From NCBI GenBank assembly GCA_963205105.1, contig CAUJJW010000246.1, positions 1-62,033 of the forward strand: a stretch of DNA of 62,033 nt, in the 5' to 3' direction. Below are positions 9,625-19,294 of this stretch, in pieces. The position numbers were made by a program, and so were the translations under genes. The notes under the pieces are model-generated. The model had not been told where the DNA came from. It saw only the letters and a program-made list of their open reading frames with translations, and did not search any database. Source of the stretch: Verrucomicrobiota bacterium (lineage in GTDB: Bacteria; Verrucomicrobiota; Verrucomicrobiia; Limisphaerales; CAIMTB01). Positions within the stretch are counted from its first letter, which is position 1. Each line of letters opens with the position of its first letter.

Positions 9625-9635
9625 GACGCCCGCCG

Positions 9636-10418
9636 TCATTCGTCGCTCGGCAGGAACCGCTGAATACGTCGGAGGTCGACGAGTTCGTCGGGAAAGCGCC
9701 AGCCCCGCTCGAAACGCTTCCTGGAGGTCCGCCAGCGCCAGTATTCCACATGCCCGTCGACAGCCGACAAAGCCACCCCGTTGTTGTGACGTCGACCCGG
9801 CGAGTCGCCCCACTCCCGGACGGGAGCCCGTCGCAGGCCGATGTTGCCGTCGTTGATACCGTTGGCGGGGTTGTTCTTCAGATCATCCTCGTCGATGAAG
9901 ACCAGGTGTTCGCTCGGGGGAGGCTGATGGATGCTCGTCGTCTTCTGGCCCGTAAAACCGATCTGACTGCTCATCGAATAGCTTCGGGTGGTGGGAAAGA
10001 TCTGCCCAAAACGCGTCCGAACCCGGAACGGATCGGCGGGGCAGACGTAGATCGGGGTCGCCCGGTTGTAGGGGAACAGCACCCCTTGTTCGATGTTCGT
10101 CGTGGTCGTCTCGTTGGCGACGTCGCCGTAGATCCACGCCTCGCGTCCGGGGATGTTGGGAGCTCCGCCTGGGTTGTTGGGCGGCACGAAATCTTCGGAG
10201 TCATCCGAATACATCTGCCAGCAGAGCTGCAGCTGCTTCAGGTTGCTCAGGCATTTGGTGGTGGCCGCCCGGGCCTTCGCCTTGGAGAGCGCGGGCAGGA
10301 GCATGGACGCCAGGATCGCGATGATGGCGATCACCACCAGAAGTTCGATCAGGGTGAAGGCTCCGCCGGAATACCTCCCGCAGAGCCTTGACCGCCTGTC
10401 ATGCGATGGAGCCCTCAT
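9636..10418 (-). CDS. Type II secretion-like pseudopilin, H-x9-DG class
   Basis: 260 aa from ATG 10418. The prepilin N-terminus [19 protein letters not shown] is cleaved and methylated before the Phe by a prepilin peptidase. The hydrophobic helix continues [14 protein letters not shown], followed by an extracytoplasmic head. The C-terminal region carries [15 protein letters not shown], the H-x9-DG motif of the large verrucomicrobial and planctomycetal pseudopilin families. PVC genomes usually encode dozens of these as solitary genes; their partners are mostly unknown. The frame is open to 10565, but the chosen start has a GGAAGG-like Shine-Dalgarno and gives a standard short leader. It converges with the rhamnosidase, with 11 bp between their stops, and lies 53 bp after the beta-helix gene. 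Confidence 0.88.
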   Translation of the reverse strand: MRAPSHDRRSRLCGRYSGGAFTLIELLVVIAIIAILASMLLPALSKAKARAATTKCLSNLKQLQLCWQMYSDDSEDFVPPNNPGGAPNIPGREAWIYGDVANETTTTNIEQGVLFPYNRATPIYVCPADPFRVRTRFGQIFPTTRSYSMSSQIGFTGQKTTSIHQPPPSEHLVFIDEDDLKNNPANGINDGNIGLRRAPVREWGDSPGRRHNNGVALSAVDGHVEYWRWRTSRKRFERGWRFPDELVDLRRIQRFLPSDE

Positions 10419-10471
10419 CGTGCCTTCCCCCGTCCGCCGATCGTCAGGTGCATGACTTCCTCGCCCCCTCC

Positions 10472-12442
10472 TCAGCGTTTCAGCCGGAAGAAGGCATTCG
10501 CACCGGTCTGGATGGGAACGGTGAGCGAGTTCGCTCCGGACACCCCGCCGGAAACCGGTCCCCACGCCGCCGGAAGCAGCGTGGCGGTGGACTCGACAGT
10601 CACGCCGGTCAACGAGGCCGGCCAGGAAATCGTCAGCGTGTTATTGGCGTTCCGCATGTACGTGAGTCGCAACTCAGCCGGCTGAACGGCCAGCACCGGT
10701 TCCGAGAACGGGCTGGTGACGACCTGGGCGTTCCTGGTTCCCGGGGCTTCCACCGAGTAGTTCGCGGTGATGGTGAGATTCTTGCCATCCAACGGGAGCG
10801 AACCCGTGGCAAATCGGAACGCGCCCACCGCGGGGTCGAGATCCGCCGTGGAGTTGTCGACGAAGGAGGCCAGGTAGCGTTTTCCCTGCACGAAACCGTT
10901 CGGGAGCTCGGGAATGGTGAGCGTCTTGCCGTTGGTGATGCCCTCGGGATCCGCCTCATAGAGATCAATGATCGTCGCCGTGATGGGCGGCACAGGTTTC
11001 GGAGCCGTGCCCACCAGATGCGTTCCAGCCGAGGTGATCACGGGTTGAAGCACCAGCGGATCCGTCGCTTCGAGATGGGCGGCGTAAAAGGTGGTCGGAT
11101 CCGGATTGGTCAGCCCAAGGCCCGCTCCCGCCACGTTGACCGGCAGCGGGTAATTGTTCACCAGACTGTTCCCGCGAACCGACAGGAACGCCCCGGCTCC
11201 GGCGTTGATCGGATTGATCACCACCGGCGCCTCAAACGGGTGGTTGTTGACCACCAGGTTGCCCTCCAGGTCATCACTCACACCGTCGAAATCCGACCCG
11301 AAACGGACCGTGGACGCATTGAAACCCGCGCCGAGGATCTGGAAGGAACCCGGGAAGGCCGTCACCCCATCCACCGCCACTCCAAAGGTGTTTCCCGCGA
11401 TGACGAACTTCTTGTTGTTGGTCGAGTAGAAGCTGAGGACCCGCTGGCCCGTGCTCAGCGGCCCAAACACATTGCCTTCGTCGGCGTCATTCACCCCGTC
11501 ACCGTCGGTACCGATCAGAATGGTGGAGTCGGCATACCGGCCGATTTCGAGGGTGGCCCCGCCGAAGACCTCCGAGTTTTCAGCGGTGATGTCGTAATGG
11601 GACATCCCGTCGGGCAGCACACCCATGAAGTTGCCCGAGACCCGCGCCTCCGTCTGTTCGCCCGCCAGATGGTAGGACTGCGCCACCATCACATTGAACT
11701 CCGCCCGCGGGTTCGCCGAGCCGGCCTTCACCCCGAGCACAAGACCGCGGTTGGGCAGTTCGGGGAGCGACCCGCCGCTGACATCCCGGTGCCGGAACGC
11801 GGCCACCGCCGCTGCCGAACCGCCGGTGATCGATTTACCGTCCGGTTCGACCCCGAACCAGCAACCCGCCACATGCCCGTTGTCGTCGAAGGTCGGTTCC
11901 CCGGAATGGTCCCGGGCAAACGCGATACAATAGATCGCGGGGTCGGCGTCGCTGTTTCCCGTGTGGAGCCCCAGGAAGCAGAGGCCCTTGATGGTCACGT
12001 TGGCGGCGTTGAACACGCCCAGAATCGCCATCTCGCTGTCGCCATAACCGGGACGACCCGTGTTGTAATTCATCGGGGTCCGCCCGCCTTGGCGCGAGTC
12101 GAGCACGATCCTGAGCCGGGCGCTGTTGGCCGCCCGAATCGAGTTCGTGTTCGGCGCGGAACCCGGCTGGGAATAGCCGTCGATGGTGATGTTGTCGTGG
12201 ACGATCAGGGGGTAGCCGTTGGGCGGAGTGACGAGGTAATGGGGCCCGTCGCCCGGAATGTTGAAGGCGATGGTGTCACCCGCCTGGGCGCGACTCAGTG
12301 CCTGGACCAGGGACGTCTCGCCCGCGCCAGGACTCAGGTTGTTGGCCGTTGTCACCGTCAGGGTGGCGGCATCTGACATTCGGGCGAATGCAGTGAACGC
12401 GACGAGGAACGACAGGAATCGTGCTTGGATACGCTGGTTCAT
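10472..12442 (-). CDS. Secreted right-handed beta-helix protein
   Basis: 656 aa with a signal peptide ([25 protein letters not shown]). The mature protein begins [24 protein letters not shown], the N-cap common to CSLREA-type parallel beta-helix proteins. Regular '[11 protein letters not shown]' and '[14 protein letters not shown]' rungs follow. The last 80 residues ([20 protein letters not shown], then W, then NAFFRLKR) match the small beta-sandwich tails that end many verrucomicrobial exported proteins. No catalytic residues for a pectate-lyase-like activity can be assigned. The frame extends to 12643, but the signal peptide fixes the start at 12442. It may share a transcript with the pseudopilin downstream. 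Confidence 0.8.
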   Translation of the reverse strand: MNQRIQARFLSFLVAFTAFARMSDAATLTVTTANNLSPGAGETSLVQALSRAQAGDTIAFNIPGDGPHYLVTPPNGYPLIVHDNITIDGYSQPGSAPNTNSIRAANSARLRIVLDSRQGGRTPMNYNTGRPGYGDSEMAILGVFNAANVTIKGLCFLGLHTGNSDADPAIYCIAFARDHSGEPTFDDNGHVAGCWFGVEPDGKSITGGSAAAVAAFRHRDVSGGSLPELPNRGLVLGVKAGSANPRAEFNVMVAQSYHLAGEQTEARVSGNFMGVLPDGMSHYDITAENSEVFGGATLEIGRYADSTILIGTDGDGVNDADEGNVFGPLSTGQRVLSFYSTNNKKFVIAGNTFGVAVDGVTAFPGSFQILGAGFNASTVRFGSDFDGVSDDLEGNLVVNNHPFEAPVVINPINAGAGAFLSVRGNSLVNNYPLPVNVAGAGLGLTNPDPTTFYAAHLEATDPLVLQPVITSAGTHLVGTAPKPVPPITATIIDLYEADPEGITNGKTLTIPELPNGFVQGKRYLASFVDNSTADLDPAVGAFRFATGSLPLDGKNLTITANYSVEAPGTRNAQVVTSPFSEPVLAVQPAELRLTYMRNANNTLTISWPASLTGVTVESTATLLPAAWGPVSGGVSGANSLTVPIQTGANAFFRLKR

Positions 12443-12736
12443 GGGGGGCTTGAGGTTGGGCTTCTCAGGTTCGCGTGATGGGTTTCGACGGTGTCTGAGC
12501 CGACCCTTGACGGCAGGCGACAGCCCGATAGGGAAATGGTCGCTGACGTCCGGATGCCACCAGTCTATCGGCCTGCTCCATTTCGCCAACCCCTGACTCG
12601 CAAGAATTGCCAACCCATGGCTGAACAATTCGGCCACGGTCACGTGCCGGATTCGTGAAGACGGGGAAGCCCACCCGGGTACCAGCCGCTTGAGGAAGGG
12701 CTTTCAATACCCCTCTGTTTCCGCTAAGCAGTCGCC

Positions 12737-14545
12737 GTGCCGTCACAGAACCGCAGCGGGGAATTGGTCGTGCGCGGCGTGGCTGCGTCCCCGGGCGTTT
12801 CCCGGGGAAAAATCTTCGTCCTGACCGACGAACCCCCACGGATTGACCAGCGAGGGATCGACGAGACCGAGATCGAGTCCGAGATCCAGCGCCTGGAGCA
12901 GGCCCTCGTCGAGACACGCATCGAGGTGCAGAACTTCCAGCGACGGCTGGCGGAGGGAATCGGCGTCAAGGACGCCGCCATCTTCGAGGTTCACCTGCTC
13001 ATTCTTGAGGACCCCGTCCTCCTCAATGAGTCCTCCCGCCGCATCCGCGAACAGGGCCAGAATGCCGGCACCGCCTTCGGCGAAGTCGCCCGCCAGTACA
13101 CCGAGATGCTGGGCGCCCTGGATGATCCGTTCTTTCGCGAACGCGCCGCCGACATCCGCGATGTCACCCAACGGGTCCTCCACCGTCTGGCCGGCGGCCC
13201 AGGCCCCACCCGCCCACCGCTTCTCCAGGAGCCGGTCATCATCGTCAGCCATGACCTGACGCCCTCCATGACCGCCCAGTTGGATCGGCGGTTTGTGCTG
13301 GGCTTCGCCACCGATGTCGGAAGCCGCACCTCCCACACCGCCATCCTGGCCAAGTCGCTCGGCATTCCGGCCATCGTCGGCCTCCACTCGATCAGCGCCC
13401 AGGTCGCCAACGGGCAACCCGCCCTTCTGGACGGCCACACGGGACTGATCTTCATCAACCCGACGGACCAGACCCTGTTCGAGTACGGACAGCTCGCCCG
13501 TCGGCGCGTCCAGATCGAGGAGCGCCTCGCGGAAATCCGCGACCAGCCCGCCGTCACGCTGGATGGCACCCGGGTCGTTCTCTCGGCCAACATCGAACTG
13601 GCCGAGGACGCCTCCTCCGTCCGCGAAGCCGGCGCCGACGGGGTCGGGCTGTTCCGGACCGAGTACCTGTTCCTTCAGGGCAAGAGCCTGCCGGACGAGG
13701 AAGCCCAGTACGCGGCCTACCGAATGGTCGCCGAAGCCTGCAAACCCAACGCGGTCATCATCCGCACGCTCGACATCGGCGGCGACAAGTTCAGCCCCCA
13801 CCTGCAAATGCCGCACGAGGTGAATCCCTCGCTCGGGTGGCGTGCCATCCGGTTCTGTCTCCAGGAGAAGGACCTGTTCCGGACCCAGTTGAGGGCCATC
13901 CTGCGGGCCAGCGCCCACGGCGAAGTGAAGCTCATGTACCCCATGGTGTCCGGGGTCGATGAACTCATTCAGGCCAACGCGCTCCTGGCCGAGTGCCGGG
14001 CGGAACTCGTCCGCGACGGATTGCCCTTCAACCCCGAGATCGAGGTCGGGGCCATGATCGAGATTCCTTCCGCGGTGCTGGTTGCCCGGCACCTGGCCCG
14101 CCACGTTCAATTCTTCAGCATCGGCACCAACGATCTCATCCAGTACTCGCTCGCCATCGACCGGTTGAACGACCGGATCGCCCACCTGTACGAACCCACC
14201 CACCCCGCCGTCCTGCAATCGATCCATCTGACGGTGGAAGCAGCCCGCAGCGCCGGGCTTTGGGTGGGTGTTTGCGGCGAGATGGCCAGCGACCCCGTGC
14301 TCGTTCCGCTTCTGCTGGGACTTGGGGTCAACGAACTGAGCGTCGCCGCCGCCGGCGTCCCTCGCATCAAGCACGTCGTGCGCGCCTGCCGGCTGGACGA
14401 AGCCCGCGAGTTCGCGCATTGGGCCCTGAATCAACCCAGCGGCGCCGAGGTTCTGAGCCGCGCCGAGGCCTTCGCGCATCGTCTCACACCCGATTTGTTT
14501 GATCCATTGTCCACTCCGAAGCCACCTCCCGCGCCCTCTGCATGA
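12737..14545 (+). CDS. ptsI: Phosphoenolpyruvate-protein phosphotransferase (PTS enzyme I)
   Basis: Autophosphorylates from PEP and passes the phosphate to HPr; cytoplasmic. 602 aa from a GTG at 12737, a standard enzyme I length without an N-terminal GAF domain, so ptsI rather than GAF-bearing ptsP. The N-terminal domain starts RGVAASPGVSRGKIFVL. The phosphorylatable His is H200 in GSRTSHTAILAKSLGIPAIV. The PEP-binding barrel has GLFRTEYLF, EIPSAVLVA, FFSIGTNDLIQYSLAIDR and the C-terminal active Cys C513 in GVCGEMASDP. No HPr or EII gene is in the window, so the role could be regulatory rather than sugar uptake. Its stop overlaps the next start as ATGA (14542-14545), which suggests translational coupling. 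Confidence 0.94.
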   Translation: MPSQNRSGELVVRGVAASPGVSRGKIFVLTDEPPRIDQRGIDETEIESEIQRLEQALVETRIEVQNFQRRLAEGIGVKDAAIFEVHLLILEDPVLLNESSRRIREQGQNAGTAFGEVARQYTEMLGALDDPFFRERAADIRDVTQRVLHRLAGGPGPTRPPLLQEPVIIVSHDLTPSMTAQLDRRFVLGFATDVGSRTSHTAILAKSLGIPAIVGLHSISAQVANGQPALLDGHTGLIFINPTDQTLFEYGQLARRRVQIEERLAEIRDQPAVTLDGTRVVLSANIELAEDASSVREAGADGVGLFRTEYLFLQGKSLPDEEAQYAAYRMVAEACKPNAVIIRTLDIGGDKFSPHLQMPHEVNPSLGWRAIRFCLQEKDLFRTQLRAILRASAHGEVKLMYPMVSGVDELIQANALLAECRAELVRDGLPFNPEIEVGAMIEIPSAVLVARHLARHVQFFSIGTNDLIQYSLAIDRLNDRIAHLYEPTHPAVLQSIHLTVEAARSAGLWVGVCGEMASDPVLVPLLLGLGVNELSVAAAGVPRIKHVVRACRLDEAREFAHWALNQPSGAEVLSRAEAFAHRLTPDLFDPLSTPKPPPAPSA

Positions 14546-15288
14546 AAGCGTTGATCCTGGCGGCCGGGTACGCCACCCGTCTTCATCCGCTCACCCTCAC
14601 CCAGCCGAAGCCACTCCTCCACGTCGCCGGCAAACCGATGATCGAGTACGTGCTCGACAACATCACCCCCATCCCCGACATCGATGAGGTGTTCGTGGTC
14701 AGCAATTCCCGCTTTATCGACCCCTTCCAACGCTGGGCCACCGAGTACCGCCGCAAGCCGCTGTCGTATGCGCTCACCCTCATCGAGGACGGGTCCACCG
14801 ACGACTCCAACCGTCTCGGCGCCATCGGCGATCTCCACCTCGTTCTCGAACGTGCCAACATCGACGATGACCTGGTCGTCGTCGCCGGCGACAATCTCTT
14901 CAGCCAACCGCTCACCGGATTTGGTGCGGTCTGTCGCGCCCGAAACGCCCCCGTGCTGGGCATCTACGACGTCGGCAGCCTCGACCTCGCCCGGAAGTAC
15001 AACAACCTCGAGATCGACGACGGCGGGCGCCTGGTACGCTTCGAGGAGAAACCCACCCACCCCGCCAGCACCCTGGTCGGGATCGCCCTCTATTTCTATC
15101 CCCGGACCACGCTGCCCCTCATCCGTCAGTACGTCTCGGAGGGCAACAACCCCGATCAACCGGGGCGCCTGGTCCAGTGGATGTGCCCGCGCACCCCGTT
15201 CTTCACCTGGCAGGTCCCCGGGCTCTGGTACGACATCGGTTCCAAGGAAACCCTTGAGGAAGCCAACCGCATCTTCGCCCGCCTGTGA
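14542..15288 (+). CDS. Sugar-1-phosphate nucleotidyltransferase (RmlA/GalU-like)
   Basis: Joins a nucleoside triphosphate with a sugar 1-phosphate to form an NDP-sugar for cell-surface glycan synthesis. 248 aa; it begins MKALILAAGYATRLHPLTLTQPKPLL, the nucleotide-binding loop with the usual G replaced by YA. Next come the sugar-binding motif GKPMIEYVLDNI, VVVAGDNLF (the metal Asp) and RLVRFEEKPTHPAST. It is shorter than full RmlA (about 290 aa), so it is probably the minimal catalytic domain. The start overlaps the stop of ptsI by 4 bp, and a membrane protein follows 9 bp downstream. Nucleotide and sugar specificity cannot be told from sequence. Confidence 0.88.
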   Translation: MKALILAAGYATRLHPLTLTQPKPLLHVAGKPMIEYVLDNITPIPDIDEVFVVSNSRFIDPFQRWATEYRRKPLSYALTLIEDGSTDDSNRLGAIGDLHLVLERANIDDDLVVVAGDNLFSQPLTGFGAVCRARNAPVLGIYDVGSLDLARKYNNLEIDDGGRLVRFEEKPTHPASTLVGIALYFYPRTTLPLIRQYVSEGNNPDQPGRLVQWMCPRTPFFTWQVPGLWYDIGSKETLEEANRIFARL

Positions 15289-15297
15289 GCCGCGCAT

Positions 15298-16581
15298 GTG
15301 AAGCTGCTGTTGGATATCGTCCGTCTGCTCGCCGGCAAGTTCCTCGCCGTTCTCGTCCTCGCCACCGCCATCATCGCAGCCACCTTCTTCTGGACCTGGA
15401 CCCGCGAACAGCGCGGCTTGCAGGACCGCATCGCCGAGCTCCGCACCGGCGTTGAATCCACCCGTCGCGACTGGCAGACCAACCGCGTCCGGGCCCTCAA
15501 CATCGAGATGCAACTCCACCGTCTCGAGGCCGCCCGCCCCAATCCCATCCTCCATCCCTCGGACTACATCGAGTGGCGCGCCGAAATGCAGGCCACCGAG
15601 GCCGCCGTCGCCGCGGCCCGCAATGCCCGGGACCTCGCCAAATCCCTCTACGAAGACGGACGCGATCGTCTCATCGCCCTGGAGGCACAGGTCGACACCA
15701 CCCTCGAAAACCTCCTCCAAACCGCCCGCAAAACCTGGTGGACCATCGCCGCCGCCATCGCGGTGTTCCTCTTCGGGCCGCTCGCCTGGAAGGCCCTCTG
15801 GTATTACGGCATCGCTCCCATCGCCGAGCGTTCCCCACCCATGCACGTGCTGCCCGTCGACGCACCCGGAACCTGCGAGACCGTCGCCACTGGCAAGGTC
15901 CTGGAAGTCCGCGTCGAACCCGACGCCCCGCTGCTCACCCGCATGGAATGGCTCCAGCAGTACGCCCCCAATCTCGCCAAACGAACCCGCTTCCTGCTCG
16001 ACTGGCGCTTCCCCTTCATCAGTTACGCCTCCGGACTCCGCGAAATGACCGAGGTCCGCGTCCGAACCGGCCAGACCGCCGACCGCGCCGTCCTCACCTC
16101 CGCCGAGGATCCCAACGCCTACCTTGTGGCCGTGCGACTGCACAACCACCCCGGGATCGTTCTCAAACCCGGCGTCGTCATCGCCATCCAGGGCGCCATC
16201 ACCCTCCAAAGCCGCTGGCGGCTCGGCAGTGTCCACGCCTGGATCTCCGGTCGGCTGCGTCACATCCTCTTCACCGGCACCGGCACCCTCTACCTCACCG
16301 GTCACGGCGGCCTCGATTGGCACACCACCGACGCCCCCGTCGTCGTCGAGGAAGCCCTCGTGCTTGGCTATGACGGCCGTGCCGCCTTCGCCACCGCCCG
16401 CACCGAAACCTTCTGGCCGTATTTCCGAAACCGAACCTCGCTCTTCGACTACCGCTTCCCGGGCGGCCAGGGATTCGTCCGACAAACCGCCGCCCCCGCG
16501 GGTGCCCGGACCCGCTCCAATCCGTTCCTCAGAACCGTCGACGCCATCCTGAGCTCGATCGGCAAAGTCCTCGGGTTTTGA
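15298..16581 (+). CDS. Membrane protein with coiled coil and AIM24-like C-terminal domain
   Basis: 427 aa from a GTG at 15298; the overlapping ATG at 15296 would stop at once. It has a transmembrane helix near the N-terminus (FLAVLVLATAIIAATFFW) and a charged coiled coil of about 120 residues (LQDRIAELRTGVESTRRDW and on to about residue 145). A second helix follows (WTIAAAIAVFLFGPLAW). The C-terminal half contains HILFTGTGTLYLTGHGGLDW, like the 'GpGtvfLqaxG' core of AIM24/TIGR00266 proteins. That family link is tentative. It is the third gene of the ptsI run and converges with the 16588-18885 gene, leaving 6 bp between them. Confidence 0.6.
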   Translation: MKLLLDIVRLLAGKFLAVLVLATAIIAATFFWTWTREQRGLQDRIAELRTGVESTRRDWQTNRVRALNIEMQLHRLEAARPNPILHPSDYIEWRAEMQATEAAVAAARNARDLAKSLYEDGRDRLIALEAQVDTTLENLLQTARKTWWTIAAAIAVFLFGPLAWKALWYYGIAPIAERSPPMHVLPVDAPGTCETVATGKVLEVRVEPDAPLLTRMEWLQQYAPNLAKRTRFLLDWRFPFISYASGLREMTEVRVRTGQTADRAVLTSAEDPNAYLVAVRLHNHPGIVLKPGVVIAIQGAITLQSRWRLGSVHAWISGRLRHILFTGTGTLYLTGHGGLDWHTTDAPVVVEEALVLGYDGRAAFATARTETFWPYFRNRTSLFDYRFPGGQGFVRQTAAPAGARTRSNPFLRTVDAILSSIGKVLGF

Positions 16582-16587
16582 TGATGA

Positions 16588-18885
16588 TCACGGGATTCCC
16601 GGTCGTGCCGGGCCGTCGTACGGTTTTGCCCCCAGCTCACGGTCGTGGGTATGGACCACGTTCAGCAGCGCGGGATCCGTCGTTTCCGGCGCGCTGATGA
16701 ACCCGTGGTAGCGTCCCATCCAATACGCCAACAGCCAGGCCCCGGGTTCCACCACATCGTTGCCGCCCGCCCCGCCGTCGGCCTGCATCAGCCAGTGATC
16801 CCACCGCAACGGCTCCGTCTCGCGCGGCGGGAAGGTCCTCGTCCCGCCCTTCAATGCCACGTAGCCCGGCGGTGTGCGCAGATCGGTCCGGTGCGAGTTC
16901 TGGTACGACCACGCTCTCAGGTCCAGCGGCCAGCCACGGAGGTGTTCCACCGAGGCCAGCGGTTCCGCATCGTTCCCGGTCAGCGCCCCATACAGGAAGT
17001 TGAACCACGGATTCTGCTCCACCCGCACCACCTCATAGCTGCGCTCATAGCTGCGGCGATAGAGCGCCCGCAATTCCGGGTCCTGTTCGTGCCGCAACAG
17101 ATTCCACCAGCTCCAGAAGGCGAGTTCGTCCAGAAAATGCAGGATGCTGTCCGGGGGAAAGGTGTTCCGCGCCCGCAGCGTGAAGGCGGGATACCCCAGT
17201 TCCACCAAACGCCGGTAAGCCGCCGCAAAACGCGCCTCCCCGGTCAGCACTTCCGCCGTCTTGATGAACGACAACAGTTCCACCGCCTGCAACCCCCGGT
17301 CGTACAGGCCTTCCTCGGTCTGGAAGTACTCCGGATCCCAACGCCCCCAACGAGTCGGCTTCCCATCGCGATCCATCAGTTTCCACTCGTTCTGAATCAG
17401 GTGATCCGCCACCCGCGCCATGTGCGCGCGCGCCTGCGATGCCTCCTCCGGCGTCGCCACCAGATCCAGGAACAATCCAAAGGCGTAAAAGTGCGAGCAC
17501 AGCTCGTCGCTCGAGGTGTCCCCCTTCCATTCAAACCGGCCGTCCGCCGTGTCATGCCATTCCGCAGCATACCCTCCGGATCCATGCCCCGCCTGATGGC
17601 CCCGTTCTCCCTTGGCCCAGACCGATCGCGCCGGAAACCCGGCAATGCCGGTCATCGACTCCAGCCAGCGCAGGGCATGAAACGTGTTGGTCGCCTCGCG
17701 CCGCGCCGCGGGCTCCTTCGTCACCGCGTACCGGTAGGCCTGCGCCGCCAGATAGTTGCCCGTGTAACCACCGTCATTGTCGCTGATCTCCCGGACGTAC
17801 TCCTTCAGCCCGGCATCCCACTCCAGTTTGTGCACAAACCCGAGCCGCTTCTGCCCCCACTCTTCCAGGTGCCGTTCGTAGTAAGCCGCCTTCTTCGCCA
17901 GCGTGTACGGTTCATACTCCAGAATCCCGAGGCCACGGTCCGTACCGAGATACACCGTCCGCCCCTCCACCGCGATGGCGTGAACGTGATCATCCTCAAG
18001 CCACCGCCTGCCCGCGAAATAGTCGAAGCGCCCGTCCACCCACCGAATCGCTCCCCGGGTCGTGCCGATCCAAAGATCGTTGGTGAACCCGCGCGCCAGG
18101 CAGACGGTGTCCTCAATTGGCAATCCCTGTTCCCCACGAAGCGTCGTCAGCGACATCCCCCGCAATACCCCCAGCCCACGGTCGGTCGCCAGATACAGCC
18201 CCGACCCCGCGCTCAACACATCCCGTATCGTCGTCGACGGCAACGATCCCCAGTCCCATGCCACATCCGCCGGAAAGCCATAGGCGTCCAACCCGCCAAA
18301 CCTGCCAAAAGCAAACGTGGTCAACCGGCCGGGCCCCTGCACAAACAGCGACTCCTGGTGAGCCACCAGCCGGGTCACCGCGAACCGGGCCTTGTTCGTC
18401 GACCACGGTTCCATCGCGTCATCGGCCGAGATTCGGAAGAGTTCATTCCCCGACGCCACCACCGTGCTCCCGCGGAACTCCACCACGTCCGTCACCGGCC
18501 GCTTCACGATTTCCCGCCAGCCCGAGGCATCGCGCCGCAGCAGGCCGCCCGGGGTCACTGCCCAGAGCTTGCCGGACGCAGTGACCAACCGCTGCACCGG
18601 CACCGTCAACGCCGGGTCGGCTACCACCGCGCTGCCTTCCAGTCGCAGAAGTCCACTCCGCGTCCCCACGAACACCGCGCCTTCATGAATCGCCAACGCC
18701 TGGACCGGCGACGGGAGCGAAATCTTCCTCCCCGATTCCTGGAGGTACGGCGTGTCGGCAACGGCGCGGTCGGCGCGAAAGGTCCGCGGCAATTCGGCAT
18801 GTGAAACGGCGGCGGCGAGAGCGAGAGCCAGGCCGAGGCCCCGGCAGCAAAATGCCGCGGCCTGACATCCATGAGTCATGTTCAT
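16588..18885 (-). CDS. Secreted propeller plus alpha/alpha-toroid protein of unknown function
   Basis: 765 aa with an N-terminal export signal (GLGLALALAAAVSHAELP). Residues about 50-330 form a beta-propeller like the 'two-component regulator propeller' blades: AIHEGAVFVGTRSGLLRLEG, NDLWIGTTRGAIRWVDG and RTVYLGTDRGLGILEYEP. The remaining 430 residues are alpha-helical with Trp/Tyr/His-rich segments (YAAEWHDTADGRFEWKGDTSS, SILHFLDELAFWSWWN, NPWFNFLYGALTG). This resembles an (alpha/alpha)n toroid found in glycan-active enzymes; catalytic residues cannot be assigned. No kinase domain is attached, which is unusual for this propeller type. The neighbour on the other side of a 0.4 kb gap is the phosphatase fusion, facing away. 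Confidence 0.65.
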   Translation of the reverse strand: MNMTHGCQAAAFCCRGLGLALALAAAVSHAELPRTFRADRAVADTPYLQESGRKISLPSPVQALAIHEGAVFVGTRSGLLRLEGSAVVADPALTVPVQRLVTASGKLWAVTPGGLLRRDASGWREIVKRPVTDVVEFRGSTVVASGNELFRISADDAMEPWSTNKARFAVTRLVAHQESLFVQGPGRLTTFAFGRFGGLDAYGFPADVAWDWGSLPSTTIRDVLSAGSGLYLATDRGLGVLRGMSLTTLRGEQGLPIEDTVCLARGFTNDLWIGTTRGAIRWVDGRFDYFAGRRWLEDDHVHAIAVEGRTVYLGTDRGLGILEYEPYTLAKKAAYYERHLEEWGQKRLGFVHKLEWDAGLKEYVREISDNDGGYTGNYLAAQAYRYAVTKEPAARREATNTFHALRWLESMTGIAGFPARSVWAKGERGHQAGHGSGGYAAEWHDTADGRFEWKGDTSSDELCSHFYAFGLFLDLVATPEEASQARAHMARVADHLIQNEWKLMDRDGKPTRWGRWDPEYFQTEEGLYDRGLQAVELLSFIKTAEVLTGEARFAAAYRRLVELGYPAFTLRARNTFPPDSILHFLDELAFWSWWNLLRHEQDPELRALYRRSYERSYEVVRVEQNPWFNFLYGALTGNDAEPLASVEHLRGWPLDLRAWSYQNSHRTDLRTPPGYVALKGGTRTFPPRETEPLRWDHWLMQADGGAGGNDVVEPGAWLLAYWMGRYHGFISAPETTDPALLNVVHTHDRELGAKPYDGPARPGIP

Positions 18886-19294
18886 GTGAATGTTTCTGAT
18901 GCATGGGACTGTGAGGGACCCTCGCCGTGCCTGTCCAACCGTGTCTTGCGCGGGAATTGCCGCAGGTGCTTCAGCATTTCCCTATCGGCTCAACCTTACG
19001 CAATACCGTGAGAATAGGCCGGGTAGGGAAGACCGTGATGATCGTGGAGAGCCATCAAACACTGGAAAAACGAGGGTTTTGTTGGGTCGACAGTGAATTC
19101 ACTCAGTCCGTCCCCGCGATAAGCACTGCCCTTCGGAAGTTGCGGGAAGACCCTGAGGGCTACTCCGTTCCGCATTTCGCCCCTACCCAATTGTCGAGCA
19201 GGAAAAGTTATGATCAGCTTCCAAGGTCAGCCGTGACGTGCGGTGCCGTTCCCGCGGCAACGCCGACTGGCAGGCCAACCAAGGAGGCCGTTGT
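18886..19294. other. Divergent intergenic region, no gene seen
   Basis: About 410 bp between the divergent genes at 18885 and 19295. Frames that are open here (18927-19655 for example) only shadow the downstream gene and have no start with a good ribosome site. It must hold both promoters, but no convincing -35/-10 pair could be picked out. No hairpin repeat is present. Confidence 0.5.
19281..19287 (+). promoter_or_regulatory. Strong Shine-Dalgarno that fixes the start of the phosphatase fusion
   Basis: AAGGAGG, 7 nt before the ATG at 19295. It argues for this start over the in-frame upstream codon at 19238. It is one of the best ribosome sites in the window. Confidence 0.8.

Noticed and set aside
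10388..12376. 662-codon plus-strand frame over the beta-helix gene
   Set aside because: Arg/His-rich shadow; the opposite strand has signal peptide and beta-helix repeats.
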